From Prorocentrum cordatum (lineage: Eukaryota > Sar > Dinophyceae > Prorocentrales > Prorocentraceae): DNA of 33,500 nt. This document shows positions 18,804 to 28,618 of this stretch, piece after piece. Positions within the stretch are counted from its first letter, which is position 1. Each line of letters starts with the position of its first letter. The DNA lies in assembly GCA_963575745.1 (NCBI GenBank), contig CAUYUJ010014327.1:316946-350445 (forward strand), given 5' to 3'. A model generated the notes under the pieces. The model was given only the letters and a program-made list of their open reading frames with translations, made no database searches and was not told the DNA's origin. Position numbers and translations under genes: made by a program.

Positions 18804-19078
18804 CTCCTCCTCCCTCCTCCTCCTCCTCCTCCTCCTCCTCCTCCTCCTCCTCCTCCTCCTCCTCCTCCTCCTCCTCCTCCTCCTGCTCCTCTCCCAGTTT
18901 CCTCCTCCTCCCCCTCCCCCTCCCCCTCCCCCCTCCTCCTCCTCCTCCTCCTCCTCCCTCCTCCTCCTCCTTCCACTCCTCCTCCTCCTCCTCCTCCTCC
19001 TCCTCCTCCTCCTCCTCCTCCTCCTCCTCCTCCTCCTCCTCCTCCTCCTCACTCCTCCTCCTCGCTCCTCCTCCTCGT
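18804..19078. repeat. Long (TCC)n microsatellite
   Basis: Two long CTC/TCC blocks separated by a CCCCCT-rich spacer near 18905-18935. They produce long poly-Ser, poly-Leu, poly-Arg and poly-Gly frames that are artefacts. Confidence 0.97.
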
Positions 19079-19362
19079 CCTGGAGAGCCAAGTCGGAGAA
19101 GTCAGAGAGGCCAAGTCGGAGCGAGACCGGGCAGCGCCACGGAGCGAGAGGAACAACTTCGCACACCGGCAGCCAGGCGCTACACGGGACGGCACGGCGC
19201 GCCATATCAACCGCAGGGAGCCATCCAGCCCCTCCCCCCCTTCATGGGATATCGGTAGCACCGACATGAACATGAATCATTCGCGGGGGCGGAGTTAGCC
19301 GGGCGATCTCGTTAGCACTGCACCGAAACGCAAAAACAAATGATTATTCCCCGCTCTCCGCA

Positions 19363-19515
19363 TCCTCCTCCTCCTCCTTCTCCTCCTCCTCATCCCTGTC
19401 CTCCTCTTCCTCCTCCTCCTCCTCCTCCTCCTCGTCCTCCTCCTCCTCCTCCTCGTCCTCCTCCTCGTCCTCCTCCTCGCCCTCATGACCCTCCTCCTCT
19501 TCCTCCTCCTCGTCT
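19363..19515. repeat. Interrupted (TCC)n microsatellite
   Basis: CTC/TCC tract broken by GTCC words (CTCCTCGTCC). It is the third long TCC tract within 2 kb. Confidence 0.95.
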
Positions 19516-19973
19516 CCTCAGGGTGCCAAAATAATACCTCGGGGTGCTGGATGCGATCTCGTTTCACCGGAAAATGAGGGGTCCGAATGGCTTCCTGAAA
19601 TTATTTTTGACACTCTGGAAGCCATGCACGGCGCGGTACGGCACGGTACCACGCTCGCATCTTGACAACTAAAAAGCGCATGGCACGGCGCGGAATCCTA
19701 AGGACAGACCTTGCGGGTTCTGGGAGCCCACCCAGATGACACCTCTTCTTGCAAGACATGAACCCCCATGACAGAATTCGCTGTCCAAGGGGCAAGACTG
19801 CATACAGCCAAGACGTTTAAATTCGCAGGCCCAACGGGCCAGAGGCGTGCTAAGATCTCCGGTAACTGGTTAACAATATTTCTAGTTCGCGAGCGCGGGG
19901 CGGCCCCTGGGGGTCCCCTGGCGAAAAGTATCCGGACCGCAGCCCGACCAACTCTACCCAGAGATAGTTTTGA

Positions 19974-20010
19974 GGGCCTTTTTTCGACACCCCTCACGAG
20001 GATCGTGGCC
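19974..20010. repeat. Solo partial copy of the 90-bp array unit
   Basis: GGGCC...TTTCG followed by ACACCCCTCACGAGGATCGT and GGCC matches the second half of the 12014-13113 unit. The match stops exactly where the unit would reach CCATAG. It abuts the CCAAG-type repeat block. Confidence 0.88.
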
Positions 20011-20035
20011 TCCGAGGGGGGTGCACTCGACTACC

Positions 20036-20182
20036 CCGCCCCAAGAGGCCCCCAAGAGCCCCCAAGAGGCCCAAAGGGGGCCCCAAGACGCCGCCCAGGA
20101 GCCCCAAGAGACCCCCAAGAGGCCCCCAAAAGGCCCCAAGAGGCCCCCCAAGAGGCCCCCCAAGAGGCTTCAAAGAGGCCCC
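20036..20182. repeat. CCCCAAGAGGC repeats
   Basis: The cleanest block of this family in the window: about 13 units of 11-13 bp, consensus CCCCCAAGAGGC. Confidence 0.93.
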
Positions 20183-21620
20183 ATAGAGCGCTCGAGGGCC
20201 GGCGGAATGAGTGAAGCGATTAAATAAGGACCGCTTTGGGTTCAGAAGGGGCTCGGGGATTTGGGCCGTTTCTTAGATTTATGTCGCGGAATTTGCTTGT
20301 GGCCTAGGCCCACCGTGGCCAGAAAAGCCCCTTTGTTCCTTACTTGGCGTTCCTTCTGGTAAGACCTCGACTGTAAACGTAAGCTTCCGGATGCCCACGC
20401 GGATTTCTTGGCTCCGCGCTGATCCCGCCCGCGGGGCCTCTGGCGCCTCTTCTGGCACCGATCCAAACAAAAACGCGCCCGAGGCGCCGCCAGAGGGGAT
20501 CCAGCGCCGACAAGAGTAATCCACACGGACTTCCGAGCTCGTGTCTTCTGTTCGCTGTGTCCCCGGGGGGCAACATGCTGCATCGAAGAACGGCCTGCCG
20601 AGCTCGAGCGCCAGACTCTCGAGCCCCAGCAGGGGGGGGTGCCTGGAAGTAGCTCCACAGGGCCAGCAACCACAGCGGGTTGAAGACGCACCCGAAGAGG
20701 AACTCCGCGGGCGGGCAGACGGCGGGAGCAGAACTACACAGCAGGCGAGAATAGGGCCAGTGAAGACAACGACGGCCCTTCCCAGCTTCGTGTCGTCCTT
20801 CCTGGGCCTGCCGGGCGGCTCTCGTCACCGCGGCTGGATCCGCCTCGACAAACGGGGCCAGCTCCCGGGGGACGATTTTGATCGGATGTGGGCCAGGCGG
20901 GAGCCGCCGTTGTCTCAGCTGGCTTTCCTCTGAAACAAAATGCAGTGAAATTCGCGCCTACCCGCTGACCAACCCGAAGACCCGAATTTCGGATTGGGGG
21001 GGCTACGGGTTCCATGTGTTTCTCAGTGTTTTTCGACTCCCCCTCCAGTGGATATCGAGGGCAACTTGAAGCAGGGCTTCGGATTGGGTTAGGGTGCGGT
21101 GATGGTTGGTAAAGTCCGAGCACGCAGAATCTAAAAAAAGTGTGGCGGACTACGGAAGTATGGGCGAATCGGTTTGTTTTCTGTAGTCGACCTCGACGAC
21201 AACACATGCGCTTGCCATTGCTTTCGCGCGGTATTAAAAAAGCAAACAACTAAGTTGTTTCCCCTAGGAGGGAGAGGATGGGAGCGGACAGCACAAACTC
21301 ACGCCACTAGCCTCGCCAAACGCGCCGCCGACAAAGCACGCTACCCACGGCTGTCCTGCGAACGTGGCCCACTTCTAACAACAAAAAACGCGTAAGCTGA
21401 AGAAGCTAAAACAAGTTTCGCCTTGCACACGGGTCGACAAAAAAACGAGGATCGGCTGGTTCAGCCAACATTGAAGAGACGGTCTGCGCACGCGGCAATG
21501 CGCAACAAACATGTCACGGATCACGGACCGCAAGTGCGAGGGGAGGAGGGGGACGACTCACGACGAGGAAGGTCGAACTGGCCTCGGAGGTTATCGCCCG
21601 ACAGCCAAGTGCAAACAGAA
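20183..21620. other. No assignable gene
   Basis: Both strands hold open frames of 80 to 171 codons from 20240 to 21250. On the minus strand, 20828-20340 includes a hydrophobic segment (EFLFGCVFNPLWLLALWSYF). On the plus strand, 20541-20933 ends GQLPGDDFDRMWARREPPLS. Each is plausible alone and they exclude one another. I cannot choose, and no family is recognised. From 21250 to 21620 nothing stands out. Confidence 0.5.
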
Positions 21621-21625
21621 ACTGT

Positions 21626-21673
21626 AAATGACCACTGGGGCGCAAGTGCAAATGACCACTGGGGCGCATGTGC
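21626..21673. repeat. 24-bp tandem duplication
   Basis: Two nearly exact copies of AAATGACCACTGGGGCGCAA plus GTGC, at 21626-21649 and 21650-21673. Confidence 0.93.
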
Positions 21674-21716
21674 AGACAGAAAATGTACATGCTTTCGACT
21701 CTGGGGAGGCAGAAAA

Positions 21717-21770
21717 AGAGGAGGAGGAGAAGGAGGAGGAGGAGGAGGAGGAGGAGGAGGAGGGGGAGAG
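21717..21770. repeat. (GGA)n microsatellite
   Basis: AGG/GGA tract on the plus strand, so TCC on the minus strand. It lies beyond the 3' end of the LINE relic. Confidence 0.93.
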
Positions 21771-21987
21771 AGGATCATGACAAACAAGAGAGGAGAGAAC
21801 GCGGTTCGCGCGTGCGCAATTCGCACAGGTGTTCCTCGCGAGCGCTGGCCCCAAAAAGAGCGAAACATCCAAGCACGGCAAACATTCAACTGTTGAAGAA
21901 GCGGCGGCGGCAGCGGCAAGGCAGACGGGAGGAAGGAGGGGCTGGGGGGACGGGGAGGGGACGTGCAAACCAGACAATCCAGATAGG

Positions 21988-23790
21988 TCAAGGCCACGGC
22001 CGCCAGCGGGCACCCGCGTGCGCAGCCGCTGCTGTGCGCGCGGCGGGGTGCCCGCGGACCAACTCCAACGCCGCCTGGCCCAGCGCCGAAGAGCAGAGGC
22101 GAGCTGCAGATGCTGCGTGCCGCCACCGGCAGAGCACTCTGTACACAACTGCCGCGCGGGCCGCCATGCGGACGAGGATGTCCCGGGTGAGGCTCCGCAC
22201 GCGTGCCGAGAACAACATTTTAAAAAACTGGACATGGGGGAAAGGGAAGGCCGAACGAAATCAAGCACCACCTGGCAGTCGGTACAATGCTCGATAGAAT
22301 CTTCGGCCTGACAACCGAAGATGCAGCATCGTTGCTGCTGGAAACGCCACCCCGTGCACCACTCCTTCAACCAGGTTCGCACGAGGGCAGCGGGGGGGCA
22401 CAGCTGCTTTCAAAAAGTGCAAAATCTCTCGCGCCCTTGGGGGGCGGGCCGCGGTGGGCAGAGCGATCTGCCCGCGGGCGAGCCTGCGGCGCCAGAGCCG
22501 CTCACCTGGCTCGTGGCAGTTGTGCTGGAGGTCGAAACTGGTCCTCTGACAGACCCTGCGGCGCCGGGCTGCCTGGGCGTGCGCGTCGGCGCCGGACCGC
22601 GCGGTCCATGCCCCCGGGGTCTCATACCCCCAGAGCTGCTGACCTCTACGATGTAAACCGTGACCCAAGTTCGCGAGCACCCACTGTGCCCGTCGGCGCG
22701 CAAACCCGCATGGCGGCATCTGTAGCCTACGGGCCTCGCCCGGGATAGGACATGAAGGCCACCTTCGCCGGGCGCCTCGTAAAGTGCCGCGCGAGCCGCC
22801 AGGGACCGTGGCTCCAGCTGGAGCCCCCGGAGGAGCCGATGACCATCCGCAGGGCCCAGGGAGAAGTTTCTCGACCGCGGCGCGCTTGTGGGTGGGCGAA
22901 AACCTGGGGGCCGGGAGCAGCTGGGCGACGAACCCGAGCACCGAGAAGAGGTAGATGTGGGCCGCCAACAGCGCGAGCTGGAACTCGCAGCCAACCTCTC
23001 CACAGAGAGCGGCGCGTTCGTCGAACTTCGCAAGCGGTTTCTGCTGCGAGCGTCCCTTGCTGTCGAGGCTCATGGTGAAGCCGAAATACTCGGCGGCGCA
23101 CTCGATCTTGATTGCCCCCCAACGCGGCGCCCGCGCTGCCAGCTGGGCCCGCAGCTCGGCCAGGCCGGCCAGCCAAAAAGAGAGAGAGACCACCACCGTC
23201 TTGTCTCGCGGAAGAGGTCAGCCAGCGCGGGGAGGTCGCGGAGAAGTTGCCGCGAGGCCCAGGCCAGGTCGTCGGCGCAGGCCCGGGGGGCGGCGGTGGC
23301 CACGTGGCGCCTCAGACGACGTAGCAAATTCACCGCAATGGCACAGGCAACAGCGAGAGCGGACAGCCCTGTCGAACCCCAGCTGTCAAAACGAACCCCC
23401 AAACAACAACAGGCCTGCAACGCAAATCTGGCAATCGCTGCCCCAGCACAGCGCCGCGACGAAATTCAGCGTGGGCGGTGGCATGGACGACGGGGCGCCG
23501 ATCCAGTCCAGCAGCTCGACGATGAAACTCTCGTCGACCGACGGGAAGACCGCCACGAAATTGAAGAACAGCCTTCCCGGGCCAAAGCGGCCACACGCAT
23601 CTGCGCGCCATTGTCGACGACGGTCGCCATCAGAGAGTGCCCCTCCGCATAGCCGCGCTGAACCCGCGAGACCCAGTCCTTGAAGACAGAATCCAAGCGA
23701 AAACGAGCGGCGTTGGCGAGGACTCTGTCGTCGAAAATTACCGCGTTGATCGGCCGGACCTTGCCGGCATCGTGAGAGATGTTTGAAGGA
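21988..23790 (-). pseudogene. LINE-type reverse transcriptase relic
   Basis: Reverse-transcriptase blocks follow in the right order on the minus strand but in changing frames. RPINAVIFDDRVL is at 23756. Motif A is FFNFVAVFPSV (23568), where the catalytic Asp is Asn. Motif B is LTAGVRQGCPLS (about 23390). Motif C is CADDLA (23279-23262), replacing the usual YADD. The thumb has AAEYFGF (about 23094) and KPLAKFDERA, then the conserved LFSVLGFVAQLLPAP. The distal Cys-rich block CCIFGC...DSIEHCTDC is at 22328-22274, and a final helical segment at 22218-22020 includes RMAARAAVVYRVLCRWRH. At least six frame changes occur. No endonuclease domain is present upstream, where repeats begin at 23830, so the copy is 5'-truncated. 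This domain order is known from non-LTR retrotransposons; the dinoflagellate resemblance is from my memory of such elements. Confidence 0.88.
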
Positions 23791-23829
23791 GTTGGGCGTT
23801 CTCGCCTTTTTCGGCTTCCCGACGCTCCA

Positions 23830-24120
23830 GCACGGCCCCAAAGGCCCCCCCAAGATCGCCCCAAGACGGCCGAAGGGGCCAAAAGTGGGGCCCCAAGACG
23901 TCCCCACAGGGCCCCAAGGCGGCCCAAGAGGCGCCCCAGACGGCCCAAAAGAGCCCCAAGATGGCCCCAAATGAAGCCCCAGAGGGGGAGCCCAAACGGA
24001 CAATTCGAGCTCTCCGCCCGAAGATCCCCAGGAGCTCCCAAGACACCCCCTAAGACACCCCAAAACGGTCCCAAAATGGCCCTCAAGAGGCTTCAAAACT
24101 GCCTCAAGAGGCCCCCCAGA
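23830..24120. repeat. Degenerate CCCCAAGACGGC repeats
   Basis: Plus-strand words such as GCCCCAAGACGTCC and GCCCCAAGATGGC, about 20 units. The minus strand reads as Gly/Leu/Trp-rich artificial protein. The block abuts the truncated 5' end of the LINE relic. Confidence 0.9.
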
Positions 24121-24127
24121 GGGGCCT

Positions 24128-24193
24128 CCTACGACATTCCAACGAACATCCGAGAAGCCTATGACCCACAACCCAGACACGGCGGCGGGATGG
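24128..24193. repeat. Dispersed 60-70-bp repeat, copy 1
   Basis: CTACGACATTCCAACGAACA, then CCGAGAAGCCTATGACCCAC and AACCCAGACACGGCGG align with 24604-24670 at roughly three quarters identity. The minus strand reads GLWVIGFSDVRWNVV here and GLWARGLFDVRWDLV in copy 2, so the similarity is visible at protein level as well. Confidence 0.82.
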
Positions 24194-24427
24194 GCCAAAC
24201 GACATTCAATATTCATGTATACCTTGCTAACTTCGCGAAAAAAATGTCGCTAAAACTAGAATCCAAACAACTGCACCGTTGGTTCGCACCCGGATCTTAA
24301 CAGCACCACCACGATATGTTCGCCGGACTGCATACCGGGTCCTCGCACGGCGAGCAGGTAGTCGCGGCCACTGCTCGTCGCATGAAGAAAATCCCGGAGG
24401 CATCGCGCGGCAACTCGAGACACGAAT

Positions 24428-24530
24428 TACGTCAGATTCGCGTCGGATCCACGTCGGATTTACGTCGGGATTACGCCAGATTACGTCGGATTGACGTCGG
24501 ATGTACGTCGGACGTACGTCGGAACATCGC
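24428..24530. repeat. TACGTCGGAT tandem repeat
   Basis: About ten units of 10-11 bp with consensus (A/T)TACGTCGGAT, including CGTCAGATTCG, CACGTCGGATT, TACGTCGGGAT and GTACGTCGGAC. It lies between the two copies of the 60-70-bp dispersed repeat. Confidence 0.92.
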
Positions 24531-24603
24531 CGCGCAAACGTCGTCCCATATCTGACAGGGCGAGCGTGTGGACTAGATGGATAGGAGGACTGGGCGCCGC
24601 GCG

Positions 24604-24672
24604 AGGCCTCGACGAGATCCCATCGAACATCAAAGAGGCCTCGGGCCCACAACCCCGTCACGGTGGCTGAAT
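24604..24672. repeat. Dispersed 60-70-bp repeat, copy 2
   Basis: It starts CGACGAGATCCCATCGAACA and ends CCCCGTCACGGTGGC, in the same orientation as copy 1. Distance between copies is 476 bp. Confidence 0.82.
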
Positions 24673-24679
24673 GCACCGA

Positions 24680-25785
24680 AGGCCATTCGATGATACAACT
24701 ACTGCGCGTCGCGCGAGGGCTCCAGCAGCTTTTTCAAAACATGTCGACTACTGATCGTAATTTCGCTCATGCCCCGCGAACTTCGCCTTGGCGACTGGAG
24801 CGCTGTGCTGTAATGATGCGCGCGTGCTTATTCTGGCGCTGACAGGCAAAGGAAAAGGCGCTGGCGTATGTATTCGACGACGCGAATTTTGCCAAAAATG
24901 ATGGAGAAGAATAAACAAGGGCACAAGACACCAAAACGACATTGCGCTAAACTATGCCAAAAGGTCCGTGCCGTTTGAAACACAGCAGCACCACGCCTAC
25001 TCGTGAACACGTCTATGGAAAAGACCAGCAAAGACCAAGCGCAATCCAGCGCGCTGAAGGAGTGCAACTCTCGAGTGGCCTGCAACGCTGTTGTCCCGAC
25101 CCTTCCTGTCTCCTCGCGCTTCGCCTCCTCATGCCTCCTCCCCCCTCACACTTGTCCACCAACGCCACGCCACAGACAAATCGCCCAGCCCCTCCAAGAC
25201 GGAATCCGCTCGCCAGTTTCTTCGTTGAACACATCTTGCGGAGTGATAGAATATTGTTTACAAACCCTTCTCGGAAACTGACAGATGTGCAGCTTCAGAC
25301 GGGCGAGGAACAACATACGTTTACTTTGATTTAGCACTGCGCAGCGCCTATCACTTATACCCACCTGTGAAGACTAAACACTTGCAACTACTTGAGATCA
25401 CTTCGGTTTTAGGCTCACCGCTAACTCTCTGCAAGTGGGGTTCATTATATAGCTGGCACCTGCACGATCCGCAAAGCGAGGGGCAGACTTTTGCCCCAGA
25501 TCTAATTATGATGGCCTCGGGGCCCGAAAGCGGCTCCAGGAGACCGAGATAAATAAAAAACGCCAGGGTTCAACAAAAACAAATTCGTCGGAGATGGTGT
25601 TTTTGTTCGAGGCGCGGGGGGGGAGGGCCAGGGGATCTCGGACCCAATTATGGGGCCTGCGTTTGACCCGAGTCGTCTTGTGATGGTCCTGCAAGGCAGG
25701 CAGCCAGGCTGAGAGAACCCAATGTGCCGTCGCTGCCTTTCTTTACGCCGCGTGGATATGTGGGCTGGGCGCGCAGCATCGCCGC
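24680..25785. other. No supported gene
   Basis: Less GC-rich than average. A plus frame at 25003-25281 (92 codons: KTSKDQAQSSALKECNSRVA and so on) is moderately protein-like, but the minus frame 25085-24828 is equally open. No motif, RNA gene or repeat is recognised. Confidence 0.5.
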
Positions 25786-25929
25786 ATCGCCGATGCAGTG
25801 GCGATGCGTCACTGTTGGGCAACGATATGGGGGAGGGCTGGCTCAAAGGGGAAACACCGATCTGGAATCGGTGATGCATCACCGATAGATCGGCGATGAT
25901 CGGTGATGCATCACCGATAGATCGGCGAT
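25786..25929. repeat. Palindromic GATCGGTGATGCATCACCGA repeats
   Basis: GCATCGCCGATGC (near 25786) is followed by two exact 31-bp copies (offset 32, at 25867 and 25899), each containing the perfect palindrome CGGTGATGCATCACCG followed by ATAGATCGGCGAT. Related to the MITE-like elements at 18086 and 27229. Confidence 0.93.
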
Positions 25930-25934
25930 AGGTC

Positions 25935-26680
25935 CCCGATTGAGGCGCCACACGTGTCTGGGAGGGCTGGCTATCAAGCCGATACCAACGATGAAAGGGC
26001 GACTTGGGGGTCGATGCGTTCCCCCCTGCGCCCGTCACCCCCTAGCGCTGCCCCCGAGGCGCGATCTTCCGGCCACATCTGCTCCAGCCCCTGATCACGC
26101 GAGCCCGAGGTATGTGCCATGAGATTGCTTTAGATCATGTCTGGTAACGGTCGGTGCCCCAAAGGGGGATTAGGGGCCCGGGGGCGGGGGTGCGCTGGGA
26201 CGGCCATAGCATGCGCGCGAGCACCAGCAAATGGAAATCCCCCACCACCCCTACGTACGATCGTTACCCTGACTCGGGGGAAGCTCCCGTGTGACGACCG
26301 CCACGCGGTAGAGGAATAACTCAAGCCACTATCACCCGACCCCGAGGTGTGTGCCCTGGGGTCTCGATCCCGAGCCCCCCGGCGCATGCAGCGCCACAAC
26401 TCTTCCACGCACGCCACGCCCGTGGCTTACAACAGCCCGCGCTCCCGCGCGAGAGCTGGCGCATCTACCGGGCAGCGGGACGGAATGGGGGCTACAGAAA
26501 CCGCTGGCAACGGCAACCTGGCACGGGGGCGGCTCGCTCGGCGCTTCTCGTCTGTGTCATCGTCCGTCCTCTTGAACGGTCGACCCTTTGCGCCAGAGAG
26601 GTCGACGACGACCTCGCCATTGCGAATCATGACGACTTCTGCGGCAATCCACAGCAGCTTCCCATACCATCTTGTTGGCT
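25935..26680. other. No certain gene; one exon-like frame at the end
   Basis: The plus frame ending at 26717 reads PLERSTLCAREVDDDLAIAN and HDDFCGNPQQLPIPSCWL just before the dispersed repeat at 26685. This acidic stretch (about 26565-26685) could be exonic, but other frames upstream are ambiguous. The rest shows only a repeated word CCCGAGGTrTGTGCC (26105 and 26341). Confidence 0.4.
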
Positions 26681-26684
26681 GCGA

Positions 26685-26937
26685 ATCGACAATACTTCGA
26701 CGCTGATCGACGCATGACGCTAAATCGGCGCTTTCTCATCGATTACCAGACGCGAGCGCACGCGAATGCACTCCAAAGACGGAATTGCGAGGACACTTTT
26801 GCGTCGGCGGCTAGGCAGAGTCACTGCGCTGGCGAAAGGAGCGTGGTGTGGTGCACGGAGCGCGAATTAGGCCACCATGAAACAGGACCGAATTGCGAGG
26901 ACACTTAAGGCTCCCATGACTTGCTAACGAAGGTGAC
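26685..26937. repeat. Dispersed repeat family, copy 1 (with insert)
   Basis: It aligns with 32528-32668 in the same orientation: GCGAATC, TCGACGCTnA, TCGGnGCTT, CATCGATTA, CGCGAGnGCAC, TGCACTCnAAAGA and GGAATTGCGAGG are shared. Copy 1 additionally contains about 108 bp bounded by exact 17-bp direct repeats. Confidence 0.85.
26782..26906. repeat. 108-bp insert flanked by 17-bp direct repeats
   Basis: GAATTGCGAGGACACTT occurs at 26782-26798 and 26890-26906, while the homologous copy at 32528-32668 has only one. The 91 bases between have no counterpart there. This fits insertion with target duplication, or a tandem duplication that later diverged. Confidence 0.8.
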
Positions 26938-27090
26938 GACGGCGAGAGAACGCTGCTTCTCTGCAGGCAGGGGGGGAGGACACCAGGCCCCAGGGGGGGG
27001 TGCGCGAGGGCGCGGGACCGCCAGGTCCGACTTGTCGACGGCGGGCAGGACGCGGCCCAGAAAGACCTCCGCGGTGGCGTTCCGCTTTGG
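26905..27090 (-). CDS. Exon-like open frame, unknown
   Basis: The minus frame reads PKRNATAEVFLGRVLPAVDK, SDLAVPRPRAPPPGAWCPPP and ends AVVTFVSKSWEP at a stop inside the dispersed repeat. The first half is well balanced and the rest Pro-rich. The upstream limit is unclear because the AT-rich tract begins at 27100. No family recognised. Confidence 0.33.
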   Translation of the reverse strand, partial: PKRNATAEVFLGRVLPAVDKSDLAVPRPRAPPPGAWCPPPLPAEKQRSLAVVTFVSKSWEP

Positions 27091-27104
27091 TCGTCTCTCC
27101 TTCA

Positions 27105-27212
27105 TCATCCTCATCTCATTATTATTCGTACTATTAGTAGTATTGTTATCATTTAGTATTGATATTATTATATTATTAACAATATCATTATTTCATATTA
27201 TCATAGAGGCCT
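27105..27212. repeat. AT-rich ATT/TTA tract
   Basis: About 108 bp with very low GC, made of imperfect ATTATT, GTATT and ATATTATT words, standing out sharply from flanks of roughly 60% GC. It opens a hydrophobic artificial frame on the plus strand. Confidence 0.9.
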
Positions 27213-27228
27213 CCCAAATTGAGTCGAA

Positions 27229-27373
27229 GTAGATGGGGTCGGAGGATCGCGCCAATGCATCGGCGATGCAACGGTGCCGTCCGCGTGGAGAAAAGCGGGC
27301 TCCACATCGAGCCGCATCGCCGATGATGCGCGATGTGGCGCGATCTTTCGATCCCATCTGCTCGGACCTCATC
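27229..27373. mobile_element. MITE-like inverted-repeat element, second copy
   Basis: The left arm AGTAGATGGGGTCGGAGGAT, continuing CGCGCC and GCATCGGCGATGC, pairs with a right arm ending GCGCGATCTTTCGATCCCAT then CTGCTC. About 145 bp in all. The arms share the outer word AGyAGATGGGrTCG with the arms at 18086-18200 and 18366-18412, defining one family. No coding capacity. Confidence 0.75.
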
Positions 27374-27374
27374 T

Positions 27375-28615
27375 GGGAGTAGATCTTCTTCTATCGCAAG
27401 TCACGCCAAGCCTCTCCATTACCCAGAACTCCGTCTGGCTGGTTCCTTCAATCCTGGCGTTTCCGTCAAATCTCGGCCACGGGGAGCCGTTCTGGGCCCC
27501 GGTGCCATGATGAATAACTCATGGACATTGGGAGCGGCCTTGGGGCCTGAACCGGATATGCGCACATAAGATCGGTCAAGGGGGGGATGTGGCCAAGTCC
27601 GCTCATCGGCCCCTTACCCGAATCCCCGTCCAAGCGCACGAAGTTTTCGAGCCGCGTCCAGCCGTGGCGATGAAATGCCCCCGGGAGAGATCCAGGCAGG
27701 ACGAAACAGGAGGGCTCTCCTTGCCTCTCCTGCCTTTTGGCCGGCAGATGTTGATGGGCGCCTCAGACCCCCAGCCGACTCCAAGACGAACAGCTGTCCC
27801 AGCGGAGAAGGGTCGGGAGCTCCGGGGCGGCAGACCGAAAAACTCCCGCTGCCAGAGGTCCGGGTAATGACTCGCGTGGTCGCCCCCTGGCAGCCGAGAG
27901 AACGCTGCACGAAAACACAGGAAAGGCCAGCACAGCGTATGGCGAGCGCCACCGCGGCATCCGTAGGAACTGTACACGTGTGCCGCGAGGGCCATTGCCT
28001 CTGCGGGTGCGAAAGGGGGCCCGAGGTCGGGGATAGAAAATCGGAGGAATCGAGTTATCTTACGTGTTTCGTCCCTGTGGGGCCGTTGGTGAGGCTTCTC
28101 GGCGCCGTGTGTGGATGCGCCTCCAGTCTGGAAAAAACGCATTGCAGGACAGTTTCGGGAATCAACCCTTGACCCTCGGACCCAACCTCCAACGCAATCA
28201 GAAAGCAAAGCGGAGGCGTTTCACCAGTGTCGGGAAAGTTTGGTAGCGGCAGTCATGAATGTTGCATTGCGCTTTTCCCTCAATCCGAGCCGCAACTTCC
28301 TGTCCTAACATATTGTTTTGAGCCGTCGTGATTCTTTGGTGGTATTCTCGTTCCTATCCTCGTTCTGTGAATCAAGCTCACTTTCCAGGAATGTAAGAGG
28401 CCCGAGAGGGTTTCCCCCAGAAGCCTCGAGGGGCCTGTGGTTTCATTCCTTGCTCGCCGCTGCCATTTTTATTTCGAACTAGGGCCCTTGGCCTTAGAGC
28501 TACGCCCCTCGCCGCGCGAGTCAAAGATATCCAGCGATTATCTTCCATATCACACGTTCCACTTCACTCGGCAATTTTGTGTCGTGACGAACCCGGCGTT
28601 GGTTCCTGACACCGC
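27375..28615. other. No certain gene; one long minus frame
   Basis: A 201-codon minus frame (28208-27603) has a natural-looking middle (IPDLGPPFAPAEAMALAAHV, then DLWQREFFGLPPRSS), and the plus frame 27675-28172 is also open. I cannot decide between them, and neither has a known domain. Elsewhere nothing is seen. Confidence 0.4.
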
Positions 28616-28618
28616 GGG

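Noticed and set aside
18711-19567. Arg-, Glu- or Ser-rich frames across the TCC tracts
   Set aside because: Simple translations of a trinucleotide microsatellite.
20340-20828. Minus frame with a membrane-like segment as a gene
   Set aside because: The opposite plus frame 20541-20933 is equally plausible, and there is no domain or context to decide between them.
26310-26330. AACTCAAGCCACTATC as a possible spliced-leader remnant
   Set aside because: It shares only a short CTCAAG word with the dinoflagellate spliced leader and lacks the conserved core.
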